Shown here: piece by piece, positions 24,044-33,902 of the stretch
Layout of the letters: each line of letters begins with the position of its first letter
How positions within the stretch are numbered: position 1 is the stretch's first letter
DNA from: Tachypleus tridentatus
Taxonomy: Eukaryota; Arthropoda; Merostomata; Xiphosura; Limulidae
Assembly (NCBI RefSeq): GCF_004210375.1
Contig: NC_134829.1
Location: 53,064,107-53,128,106, forward strand
Length of the DNA stretch: 64,000 bases
Direction of reading: 5' to 3'
Made by a program: the position numbers and the translations under genes
The notes under the pieces: model-generated
Databases searched by the model: none
Seen by the model: the letters and a program-made list of their open reading frames with translations, nothing else
Told to the model about the DNA's origin: nothing

Positions 24044-24780
24044 GTATTCAGAAATTGCATAAATCTAGGATTATATTCATAAACTTAGAGCATAAATTTG
24101 TGGCCAAAAAATAATTCTCTGTGAGGTTGTTATTATGTAATAGCCTTGGGTTTATTTTTCTTAGCTAAGAATGTATTTTTTTTTCCCAGTAGTAATATTA
24201 ACGAAGAAAGTCTAGTGTGGTGTTATTTTTCAGTGAGTGTAGGAAGAATATTTCTATTACAAAACCCACTCTTTGTCCCAGATAATCAACACAATCTAAA
24301 CCAGCTTTTCTCAAATTGATCTAATGACACCTTCATACACGTGTATGTATAGAGAGTGTCCTTACACTGGATAACTAGTTAAAAATTACTTTTTGATGGG
24401 AAATTAGATCGAAACTATCCGCGTGTTTCGTTTCGCTGAAAATTATTTAAATACCTTCAAATCGACAGTTCCCGCTACAAAATTACTTGAATATGTTTTG
24501 CCTTCCTTGACTTCGTCTATCTTGGTTAATCGTGCATTTCTAATAGATCTTCCACCTATTTAAACTGACACATTTAAACCCCGTTCTTATTTTATTTAAT
24601 AACTACATTTCATCCATTATAAAGTAGACCAAATGTTATAAGTTCTATTTAAAACTGTTTATCAATGTTATTTCATGGTCTCAATGACACATTCTCTGAA
24701 ACCCCTTATCTTAAGGGCACATAAAAGCGAATGTTTTGAAACACAATGTTCATTTCAGTTTCTCTATTGAAACCTTAACT
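24044..24780. other. Intergenic DNA, no gene seen
   Basis: No exon, repeat array or SINE was recognised before the SINE at 24787. Confidence 0.45.
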
Positions 24781-24786
24781 GAAGCG

Positions 24787-25060
24787 TTTGTTTGTTTTGA
24801 ATTTCGCACAAAACTACACGAGAGCGATCTCAGCTAGCCGTCCCTAATTTAGCAGTGTAAGACAAGAGGGAAAGCAGCTTGTCATCACTACCCACCGCCA
24901 ACTCTTGGGCTACTCTTTTACCAGCGAATAGTGGGATTGACCGTCACATTATAACGTTCCCACGGCTGAAAGGGCGAGCATGTTTGGTGCGACGGGGATT
25001 CGAACCCTCGACCCTCAGATTATGAGTCGAGTATCTTAACCACATGTCCATGCCGGGCCA
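24787..25060 (-). mobile_element. tRNA-derived SINE (family 1), full length with TSD
   Basis: The complete element lies in reverse orientation, from tttgttttgaatttcgcaca (tail side) to catgccgggcca (head side). The flanks gaagcgtttg (24781-24790) and gaggcgtttg (25061-25070) look like a target-site duplication with one mismatch. Confidence 0.9.
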
Positions 25061-25343
25061 GAGGCGTTTGTATTAACACAAAGAAATGACAGGACGATAA
25101 TACGTAATACCAATGTTTATTTGAAAGATCATATGTTATAATACTGCAGTCACGTTTAGTAAAAAGAACCAAAAATGAAAACGTATTCTCAATACAATTG
25201 GTGTTGGTATTAAAACTTTAATTAAAATAAAGTACAGAGCAATATTTCGATCTTCTTAGGTCATCTTCAGGTTAGCCAAATGAAACAAAATCTCATCAAC
25301 ATCAACAAATTTCCTTCAAAAACCATTGAAATAATAATAAGCA

Positions 25344-26055
25344 CACACCTAGATTCCCCTCTATATATACACCTAGATTTCCATCGGTGTACACACCTAG
25401 ATTTCCATCGGTGTACACACCTAGATTTCCCTCGGTGTACACACCTAGATTTCCCTCGGTTTACACTCCTAGATTCCCCTCGGTGTACACACCTAGATTC
25501 CCCTCGGTATACACACTTAGATTCCCCTCGGTGTACACACCAAGATTTCCCTCGGTGTACACACCTAGATTTCCCTCGGTTTACACTCCTAGATTCCCCT
25601 CGGTTTACACTCCTAGATTCCCCTCGGTATACACACTTAGATTCCCCTCGGCGTACACACCAAGATTTCCCTCGGTGTACACACCTAGATTTCCCTCGGT
25701 TTACACTCCTAGATTCCCCTCGGTGTACACACCTAGATTCCCCTCTATATATACACCTAGATTTCCATCGGTGTACACACCTAGATTCCCCTCGCTGTAC
25801 ACACCTAGATTTCCCTCGGTTTACACTCCTAGATTCCCCTCGGTGTACACACTTAGATTCCCCTCGGTGTACACACCAAGATTTCCATCGGTGTACACAC
25901 CTAGATTTCCCTCGGTGTACACACCTAGATTCCCCTCTATATACACTCCTAGATTCCCCTCGGTGTACACACCTAGATTCTCCTCGGTATACACACCTAG
26001 ATTCCCCTTGGTATACACACCTAGATTCCCCTTGGTATACACATCTAGATTCAAT
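25344..26055. repeat. 24-bp minisatellite inside the Penelope-like element
   Basis: About 30 copies of a 24-bp unit (tagatttccctcggtgtaca plus cacc). All three plus-strand frames stay largely open and would give 8-residue repeats such as F-P-S-V-Y-T-P-R. No start context or unique sequence supports a protein. The array lies between the inverted end and the endonuclease remnant. Confidence 0.93.
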
Positions 26056-26585
26056 AAAACATCTAACTATAAAATCTTACACTACTGTATATTCCCAATA
26101 TTAGCGAAAAAAATACCATCATTTCGGAAAACTTACATCAAAACATGACACTCCAGTAAACATTAAATTTATTTGCAAATCAGGAACAACAATAAAGTCT
26201 ATACTATGTAAAAACTACACTGAAAAACACAATAGTAATATTATTTAAAAAATACAATACAACAACTGCCACGACGTATATCGGAAAAAGCAGAAAAATG
26301 AAAACCAGATTCAAAGAACACAATAAGAGACTTTCGCAAGTTTTTGAACACTGCAAATCAAATGAACAACCGAACCATAGAAAAAAACAACAACAACATA
26401 ATAAATAGGAAAACAAATACAAACAAAATCAAACCAAAATTGAACGAATACAGAGGAACACTTTTATACCTATATTATTTAACAACATGACATCAAACTG
26501 CAGCGCCCCTACAATCTCGTTTCTGTTTACACTCTCATACCTTAGACATTTACCCGGCAACCGTCATTTGCAAATTCTGTTTGTT

Positions 26586-26854
26586 TGTTTCGAATTTCGC
26601 ACAAAGCTACTCGAGGGCTATCTGTGCTAGCTGTCCCTAATTTAGCAGTGTAAGACTAGAGGGAAGGCAGCTAGTCATCACCACCCTCCGCCAACTCTTG
26701 GGCTACTCTTTTTACCAACGAATAGTGGTATTGACTGTCATATTATAACGCCCCAACGTCTGAAAGGGCGAGCATGTTTGGTGCGACCGGGATTCGAACC
26801 CGCAACCCTTAGATTACGAGTCGAACGCCTTAACGCGCTTGGCCATGCCGGGCC
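26586..26854 (-). mobile_element. tRNA-derived SINE (family 1) inserted in the Penelope-like element, with TSD
   Basis: A full-length reverse-oriented copy ending gcttggccatgccgggcc. The flanks aattctgtttgtt (26573-26585 and 26855-26867) form a perfect 13-bp target-site duplication. The insertion separates the endonuclease remnant from the 3' end of the Penelope-like element, so it is younger than that element. Confidence 0.93.
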
Positions 26855-26966
26855 AATTCTGTTTGTTAACCTGAAGATGACCTAAGACGGTCGAAACGTT
26901 CTTCTGTGCTTTATTTAATTAAAGTTTTAATACCCATACCAGTTGTCTTGAGAATACGTTTATACT

Positions 26967-27492
26967 TCAAATGGGTTTATCACCATCGTGAAAAAATTTT
27001 AATTTAACAAAATCTTAAACGTAGCACTAGCACTTAAGGCCTACAGAGATAAAGTAAAATTGTGTGTAGTTATAGTTTGTACAGATTAAGCCTTAAGCCT
27101 TATTAGCTAGTAAAACAAAATACGATTGAGACGAACCTGTATCCATAGATCTTCAAGAAATACAGTTAAAACAAACCTGTAACCATAAATCTTCAACATT
27201 TATATCAAGACCAGTACATAAATATGTAGATAACGTCTTGAAACACCAAGTTAAGAAATTAAACGTTTAATTATGATATCGTTAGCTGATAAAAAAAAAA
27301 ATCAATAATAGATCCACCTTCAGTTTTATCTTATAATGTAAATAGTTATTTCTTATTGAACTTTTCGTTTTCTACTGTTTATTATGCGCTAAACTTGAAC
27401 AATGCTGAACAATTCGGGATTTTAATAACTTGCTACATGGTGCAGATGTGAAGAACCTCTGAGAAATCATTTTGTGTTTTAGTGGTATGTGA
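26967..27492. other. Intergenic DNA, no gene seen
   Basis: AT-rich, with a diverged pair of aaacctgta-ccatagatcttcaa phrases near 27130-27200. No exon recognised. Confidence 0.45.
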
Positions 27493-28436
27493 GACTAAAA
27501 CTCATCCATACTATAACATGCCAGTGGTACAACTCCATTAAACTCATCCATACCATGTCATGCCAGTGGTACAACTCCATTAAACTCATCCACAACATAT
27601 CATGCCAGTGGTACAACTCCACAAAACTCATCCACAACATATCATGCCAGTGGTACAACTCCATTAAACTCATCCACAACATATCATGCCAGTGGTACAG
27701 CTCCACAAAACTCATCCACAACATATCATGCCAGTGGTACAACTCCACAAAACTCATCCACAACATATCATGCCAGTGGTACAACTCCATTAAACTCATC
27801 CACAACATATCATGCCAGTGGTTTTGGCTCCACAAAACTCATCCACAACATATCATGCCAGTGGTACAACTCCACAAAACTCATCCACAACATATCATGC
27901 CAGTGGTACAACTCCATTAAACTCATCCACAACATATCATGCCAGTGGTACAACTCCACAAAACTCATCCACAACATATCATGCCAGTGGTACAACTCCA
28001 CAATACTCATCCACAACATATCATGTCAGTGGTACAACTCCATAAAACTCATCCACAGGTACAACTCCATAAAACTCATCCACACCAATCATGTCAGTGG
28101 TACAATTCCATTAAAACGCATCCACAACATATCATGCCAGTGGTACAATTCCATTAAAACTCATCCACAACATATCATGTCAGTGGTACAATTCCATTAA
28201 AACTCATCCACAACATATCATGTCAGTGGTACAACTCCATAAAACTCATCCACAGGTACAACTCCATAAAACTCATCCACACCAATCATGTCAGTGGTAC
28301 AATTCCATTAAAACGCATCCACAACATATCATGTCAGTGGTACAACTCCATTAAAACTCATCCACAACATATCATGTCAGTGGTACAATTCCATTAAAAC
28401 TCATCCACAACATATCATGTCCGTGGTACAATTCCA
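27493..28436. repeat. 42-bp minisatellite with ~190-bp block duplication
   Basis: About 22 units of 42 bp (core aactcatccacaacatatca plus tgccagtggtac). A compound block containing a truncated unit (actcatccacaggtacaact) and an accaatcatgtcag unit occurs at about 28041 and again at about 28231, 190 bp apart. The multiple-of-3 period explains long frames on both strands. Confidence 0.94.
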
Positions 28437-28489
28437 TAAAGATTTGTTAGCTATGAGTGTCGGAATTATTTACATTGAGTAAATGATTT

Positions 28490-28756
28490 GGTTTGTTTTG
28501 AATTTCGCGCAAAGATACTCGAAGGCTATCTGCGCTAGTCGTTCCTAATTTAGCAGTGTCAGACTAGAGGGAAAGCAGCTAGTCATCACCACCCACCGCC
28601 AACTCTTGCGCTACTCTTTTACCAACGAATAGTGGGTTTGACCATCATATTATAACACCCCACAGTTGAAAGGGCGAGCATACTTGGTGTGATGGGAAAT
28701 CGAACCCGCGACCCTCGGATTACGAGTCGAATGTCTTAAGCACCTGGTCATGTCTT
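28490..28756 (-). mobile_element. tRNA-derived SINE (family 1), full length with TSD
   Basis: Reverse-oriented copy from gtttgttttgaatttcgcgc to the head at cacctggtcatgtctt. gagtaaatgat (28477-28487) and gactaaatgat (28757-28767) are a probable 11-bp target-site duplication with one mismatch. Confidence 0.9.
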
Positions 28757-28786
28757 GACTAAATGATAAATCTTTATTGACGGACG

Positions 28787-28833
28787 TGATGGGCACAAAT
28801 AGTTCGTTGTGTAGCTTAACAACAAAGAAACGA
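28787..28833 (+). mobile_element. SINE tail fragment (family 2)
   Basis: gtgatgggcacaaatagttc followed by gttgtgtagcttaacaacaa matches only the 3' part of the second SINE family. The head is absent. Confidence 0.5.
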
Positions 28834-30155
28834 ATCTCTTGAGTAATAGATTAAAATTCGTTATTTGCTGCCACAAATATGAAATACATTTTTCCAGTAA
28901 TAAGGAGAAGGAAGTACTTACACCAAATTTATTTTGGCATAAAATTCAACAGTAGATAAACAACTTATATTTTTTGTCAGAAAACGTATCTTCACAGTTT
29001 TACCACCAAAACAGTATCCGATTGTAATTAAGAGAGGCTGTAATAACGACTCGTGGAAAAGTTAGTTCACTGTTCTGCGTGAAATATTCATACTCGTGAA
29101 ACTTCAGGATATTAAAAGAAGCCACTATGCACCAGTTTACGTGCATTTCTTCGTACAGTTAGTTTCCTCATTTTAAAATGTATCTAGCAGTACGGTGCTT
29201 TTGAAGTTAAAATGTTCTATTGAAGGATCTATAAATTTTACTCTCTCGCTGCCTATTGTCATATTTATATTGTAACAAGCTATCAGTGGTTCAATAATAA
29301 TAGTATGATATATCTAGTCTTTGAAAAACTTACAGCGTCGACAAGGTGTCTTTAAACTGTCTTGACAGGTTCGTGAGATCACTGTTCGTTTTCCTATTAA
29401 CTCTTCAAAAAACACGTGAGCGGAATAATATTCTGTTAAGTCAGTTACTCATTTGTGTTTTTACGTAGACCACGTGCGTTAATTGTGAAATGGACAAATA
29501 CTGTTTTGGTTTCATTTCAGCGCATTTCTGTTATTTCTAGACGCACCGCAATAATACGCTGACCTATTTTCTATGTAGTTTTGTTCATGATAATGCAAAA
29601 AATTTGAGCGGCAGATGTTCTGTAGTTTCATATATGTACACATATATCCATCACTTTTAGTTTACCACATCTTTTTCGTTAGGTTAGTTTTGTTGTTGTT
29701 TTTTCATCGTGAATGCCTTCTTGTTATTTTTGTCATTTCAAAACCTGATTGAATGTTATTTAGGGACCTACTTTTTCAACTGTTTACATCACGTTATACG
29801 TAAACGTAACATGAAAGAAATTATAAATGTTCTGAGTGCTTATGTTAATTGATATATAAATATATATATACATTTTTTTTCCATTTGAAGTGTAACCTTC
29901 CATGGTAAATAGGTTCATCTGTAGTAAACTTGTTAGTTGTTTTATCGCGAGGGTTATATGTTACTCACATTTTCTGCCATTGTTTGCTTGTGATAAAATC
30001 AGACACAAGATTTCGTTTTTGTTTTGTTTTTTCTATTTTTTTCCCTTCCTTGTTATTATTATGTTCATTGGCCTGTGCAATTTGGAAATGGCTTAGTTTG
30101 GGTAAATAGGCGAGAACGGTCCTAGGGAAGCGTCAAATTATGGTTCTCAATTTAT
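28834..30155. other. Intergenic DNA upstream of gene B, no gene seen
   Basis: No exon or repeat was recognised apart from short (TA)n and poly-T runs near 29855-29880. A 64-codon open frame at 29902 has hydrophobic composition but no supporting signals. Confidence 0.4.
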
Positions 30156-30247
30156 CACGTGATCATTTCGCACGCACTGTACGCCGATAGGTTGAAAGAA
30201 GAAAGGATTTAATTCTTTGGACCACCTCCCAATTTAGGGTATAAATA
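30156..30247 (+). promoter_or_regulatory. Core promoter of glycine-rich gene B: CACGTG box, TTTGGACCAC and TATA
   Basis: CACGTG at 30156-30161 is followed by atcatttcgcacgcac. TTTGGACCAC lies at 30216-30225 and TATAAATA at 30240-30247, 73 bp before the ATG. The E-box-to-TATA distance is 84 bp, against 83 in gene C and 82 in D and D'. The box plus its following ~16 bp and the TTTGGACCAC word both reappear in gene C's promoter. Confidence 0.6.
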
Positions 30248-30312
30248 GAGTCGACCAGAACACTACCACCAACTTCGTCAATCAATTCTTGAAGAGAGCT
30301 ACAAAGACAACG

Positions 30313-31318
30313 ATGAGAAAGGTATGGTAGGAGTTATGAGGACAATCGTTGTATTGTATGTTATAATGCTTTATTAGCTGCTTTGTCCGGAGAACAATCC
30401 GAAACAATATTCTGAACTAACTCTCACACGGTGAACAGAAGACGTATGTTAACTCAGTACGACTTAACGATTGAAATATCATAAATTCTGAGAGAAACAC
30501 ACTGGAATGTTTCATTTATCAAAAATTGAACCAAGATAATTTTGGACGATCTGACAATTTGACAAGTTTTATAACTTCGTAATATTTTACTAATTATCCA
30601 TAATTTGTTTACGTATATTTGTCTCTTGGTAAAATTAATGTAATGTAAGACTGAAAGAAGGCAGAGAGTGCTCGAAAAATCGAGTTTACTTTGTGTGTAA
30701 AAAGCGCTTACTATAATCCATGTCTTGGCAAATTTTTCATATGTTAAGAAGTTCACGCTTTTTAATACGCTTCAAATATTGTTGTATAATTATCTTTTTG
30801 TTTTAAATATGTTGTTTAAAATGCATAATTTCTGTTTACTTCTAATAGTTCTGTATTTTTACTGAAAGCTATTTATAGTCGTCTGTTTCACTGTGGTGGT
30901 CCTGGTGGCACGTGCAGAAGATAAAGCTGATGGCAAGACTGAAGATCTTCAAGCTGAAGCAACTGGTTACGGTGGAGGAGGGTACGGCGGAGGAGGGTAC
31001 GGTGGTGGAGGCTATGGTGGTGGAGGCTATGGTGGGGGAGGCTATGGTGGGGGAATAGGAGGAGGGATTGGAGGAATAGGAGGAGGGATTGGAGGAATAG
31101 GAGGAGGGATTGGGGGAATAGGAGGAGGGATTGGTGGATACAGTGGTGTAGCCCATATTCTTGCTGTTCCAGTAAGACTGGTTGTAGGAGGCAGCAGCTA
31201 TGGAGGCGGCAGCTATGGAGGAGGCGGCTACGGAGGAGGCGGCTTCGGAGGAGGCGGCTATGGGATCGGACTTGGTGGACGTTTAGGAGGCGGCATAGGC
31301 AAATGGTGGTGGGATTAA
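30313..31318 (+). CDS. Secreted glycine-rich structural protein, gene B (two coding exons)
   Basis: Exon 1 (30313-30321) encodes M-R-K before the donor gtatgg. Exon 2 is 30869-31318 after acceptor ctgaaag. The product is about 152 residues. The signal peptide covers residues 1-19, ending L-V-A-R-A. Then follow an acidic segment with T-E-D-L-Q-A-E-A-T-G-Y, Gly-Gly-Gly-Gly-Tyr repeats, Gly-Ile-Gly repeats, a hydrophobic island H-I-L-A-V-P-V-R-L-V-V near residues 104-114, a Gly-Ser-Tyr/Gly-Phe part, and the C-terminus K-W-W-W-D. The stop codon is followed by AG and a donor gtcagt, so the 3'UTR is probably spliced. Likely a cuticle-type extracellular protein; an antimicrobial acanthoscurrin-like role is an alternative. 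Exon 2 has long synonymous GGA/GGT runs prone to copy-number change. Confidence 0.8.
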
Positions 31319-31668
31319 AGGTCAGTGTTAAAATTCATTGTTAAATTGCCTGTGCTATTTCTATATATATTGAAAACCCAATTGATCAGTACGTTTATTC
31401 TAATTATGTGTTATTGTTTGTTACACTATATACTTATAATTAAATTGTTTTTTTAATTAATTATTTTCTTTATTAGGTTAACCCCCAGTGTTGATATATA
31501 CACAAATGCACGAAAGTTATACTAAGGTACTCCTTATAAAAAAAGGAAGAGATATATTTATTCCTGAGGTGAACTTGTGTTTATATAAAACCAGTGTCTT
31601 TTTAATACTTAAGAGATAATTTATTGACTTTGGAATTTATATGTTACAATACTTTATCGTTTTTATAG

Positions 31669-31820
31669 GTCATTCTCCACTTTCACCCTCAGAAGTGTTG
31701 AAACAACGCCCTCTGCTTCCAAGATGTTTCTATTAAAGTTAAATAGATATAAGTTCTTTTTATTGTACATGAAACTGCTGTATAAAAAAATACGTAAATA
31801 AACATATACTTCATTCAGAC
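31669..31820 (+). other. Probable 3'UTR exon of gene B
   Basis: The intron would run from 31321 (gtcagt) to the acceptor tcgtttttatag ending at 31668. AATAAA lies at 31797-31802. The layout parallels genes C and D. Confidence 0.5.
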
Positions 31821-32248
31821 ACAAATATTTTCGTAACTTTCGTGGTTCTTTTTCTCGCTGTTTATTGGGAGACAAAATACCTTCTGATTTTAACATTCCA
31901 ATTAAGAATGACAGTCCACAGTTCAATAACGTATACAACCATCCAGAACACCTTAAAAGTTCTAAGGTAACAGAACGTCAGTTTACAGTCATATTTGTGC
32001 TAACTAGGACAAAATCTTTAATATTTTACCTAAAAATGAAACTCGATAATGAAACACATTCACTTATATTTCTCTTAAAATAATTGTTTGGCGTAGCTCC
32101 AAAATATTTGGAAAAACATTAATTTTACTTAGAGCTACGAGTTAAGGAAGCTTTTGGATTCAATCCCATGTTGTTTTACTAGAGGGCGTTGGGAAAATAT
32201 ACATGTACTTGTTTAATAAATATTGAGCTTAGGTTCAATTGTTTGTGC
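31821..32248. other. Intergenic DNA, no gene seen
   Basis: Open frames of 72 and 91 codons overlap on opposite strands without family features. Nothing else was recognised. Confidence 0.4.
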
Positions 32249-32469
32249 GGGCCCAGCATGGCCGGGTGGTTAAGGCACTCGACTCGTAATTCGAGAGTCG
32301 CGGGTTCGAATTCCCGTCACACCAAACATGCTCTCCCTTTCAGCCGTGGGGGCGTTATTATGTGACGGTCAATCCAACTATTCGTTGGTAAAAAGAGTTA
32401 CCCAAGAGTTTATGATGACTAGCTGTCTTTCCTCTAGTCTTATACTGCGAAATTTAAAATAAACCAAAC
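32249..32469 (+). mobile_element. tRNA-derived SINE (family 1) with internal deletion
   Basis: Excellent head (agcatggccgggtggttaag; gggttcgaattcccgtcaca), then the body to agagttaccca. The segment normally reading ggcggtgggtggtgatg is shortened, and the part between actgc and gcgaaattt is missing. A-rich tail present. Confidence 0.88.
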
Positions 32470-32551
32470 TGGAATTCGAAAGTTAGGACTTCCAAAAAAA
32501 AAATCAAGGACTAATTGCTTCAATGTTTGGTGGAACTTGAACATCGTGACT

Positions 32552-33386
32552 GTAGCATGACAAGGGATATCTACAGCTGGTATAACATTGAAATGGTAGC
32601 ATGACAAGGGATATCTATAGCTGGTATAACATTGAAATGGTAGCATGACAAGGGATATCTATAGCTGGTATAACATTGAAATGGTAGCATGACAAGGGAT
32701 ATCTATAGCTGGTATAACATTGAAATGGTAGCATGACAAGGGATATCTATAGCTGGTATAACATTGAAATGGTAGCATGACAAGGGATATCTATAGCTGG
32801 TATAACATTGAAATGGTAGCATGACAAGGGATATCTATAGCTGGTAGAACATTGAAATGGTAGCATGACAAGGGATATCTATAGCTGGTATAACATTGAA
32901 ATGGTAGCATGACAAGGGATATCTACAGCTGGTATAACATTGAAATGGTAGCATGACAAGGGATATCTATAGCTGGTAGAACATTGAAATGGTAGCATGA
33001 CAAGGGATATCTATAGCTGGTATAACATTGAAATGGTAGCATGACAAGGGATATCTACAGCTGGTATAACATTGAAATGGTAGCATGACAAGGGATATCT
33101 ATAGCTGGTATAACATTGAAATGGTAGCATGACAAGGGATATCTATAGCTGGTATAACATTGAAATGGTAGCATGACAAGGGATATCTATAGCTGGTATA
33201 ACATTGAAATGGTAGCATGACAAGGGATATCTATAGCTGGTATAACATGAAATGGTAGCATGACAAGGGATATCTATAGCTGGTATAACATTGAAATGGT
33301 AGCATGACAAGGGATATCTATAGCTGGTATAACATGAAATGGTAGCATGACAAGGGATATCTAAAGCTGGTATAACATTGAAATGG
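32552..33386. repeat. 44-bp minisatellite, about 19 copies
   Basis: The unit comprises ggtagcatgacaagggatat and ctatagctggtataacattg at a 44-bp period. A 43-bp variant (aacatgaaatgg) occurs twice near the right end. A degenerate trailing copy continues to about 33520. Confidence 0.95.
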
Positions 33387-33640
33387 AAACTGTCTGAAAA
33401 ATTAGATGGTTTGTTTAGACGAATGAACTCTTTAGCTGTTATACAGAATTTCAAAATGGGACGTTTTAAAATTAACATGGTTTGATAGAAAACTGACTTC
33501 TACAGCTGGTACAACTTGGACAATAATTTTATAAATAATATATAAGCTTGATAAGGGTGACTCGTTGAAAGTTAACATGACTTGAAGAACAAGCGTCTTT
33601 TCTATCTGGCAGAAGTTCGAAATTGGTTTTTGTCTTAACA

Positions 33641-33762
33641 ATGCTTCCTCCGAGTGGCACAGCAGACTGAGACCGCTAAAAACCTGGTTTCAATACCGAT
33701 GATGGGTAGAGAACAGATAGCCTAAATTATTGTTTTCTTCTTAACTTCAAGCAAATAAACTT
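33641..33762 (+). mobile_element. SINE of the second tRNA-derived family, degenerate
   Basis: ctccgagtggcacagcagac, then cgctaaaaacctggtttcaa and gatgggtagagaacagatag fit the family's head, box B and body. The tail is A-rich. Confidence 0.6.
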
Positions 33763-33902
33763 AAGAAACGTCAAGATAACCAAGTACAGAGAGAACTGAA
33801 ACGTGAGACGTTTTTAAGTACGCTTTAGTAAAGTATGCATTTTGAGGATTCGTCCGTGAAAAAATGACTATAAACTCCTAGTAAAATATTAAAAAAATAT
33901 AA

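Larger units (their letters stand above)
25177..26966 (+). mobile_element. Decayed Penelope-like retroelement with GIY-YIG endonuclease remnant and inverted ends
   Basis: The segment 26125-26440 encodes the linker and GIY-YIG endonuclease end of a Penelope-like element. One frame reads I-K-F-I-C-K-S-G-T-T-I-K-S-I-L-C-K-N-Y; further on comes Y-I-G-K-S-R-K-M-K-T-R-F-K-E-H and E-H-C-K-S-N, matching the family's YIG/R/EH pattern. The 3' end (26868-26966) carries acctgaagatgacctaagac and ggtcgaaacgtt, and a minus-strand copy of the same ~100 bp lies at 25177-25276. Inverted terminal copies of this kind are known for Penelope-like elements. The reverse transcriptase is missing, a 24-bp minisatellite fills the 5' part and a SINE sits in the 3' part. 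The element is clearly a fossil with several breaks. Confidence 0.75.

Noticed and set aside
25280-26148. Overlapping 253-274-codon frames with 8-residue repeats (F-P-S-V-Y-T-P-R; L-D-S-P-R-C-T-H)
   Set aside because: They arise from the 24-bp minisatellite lying in a fossil retroelement. Two plus-strand frames are equally open, which argues against selection on either.
32249-32330. SINE heads as functional tRNA genes
   Set aside because: Box A- and box B-like words are present, but the acceptor stem does not pair well, the same head is followed by a conserved ~200-bp body in every copy, and copies are dispersed with TSDs.
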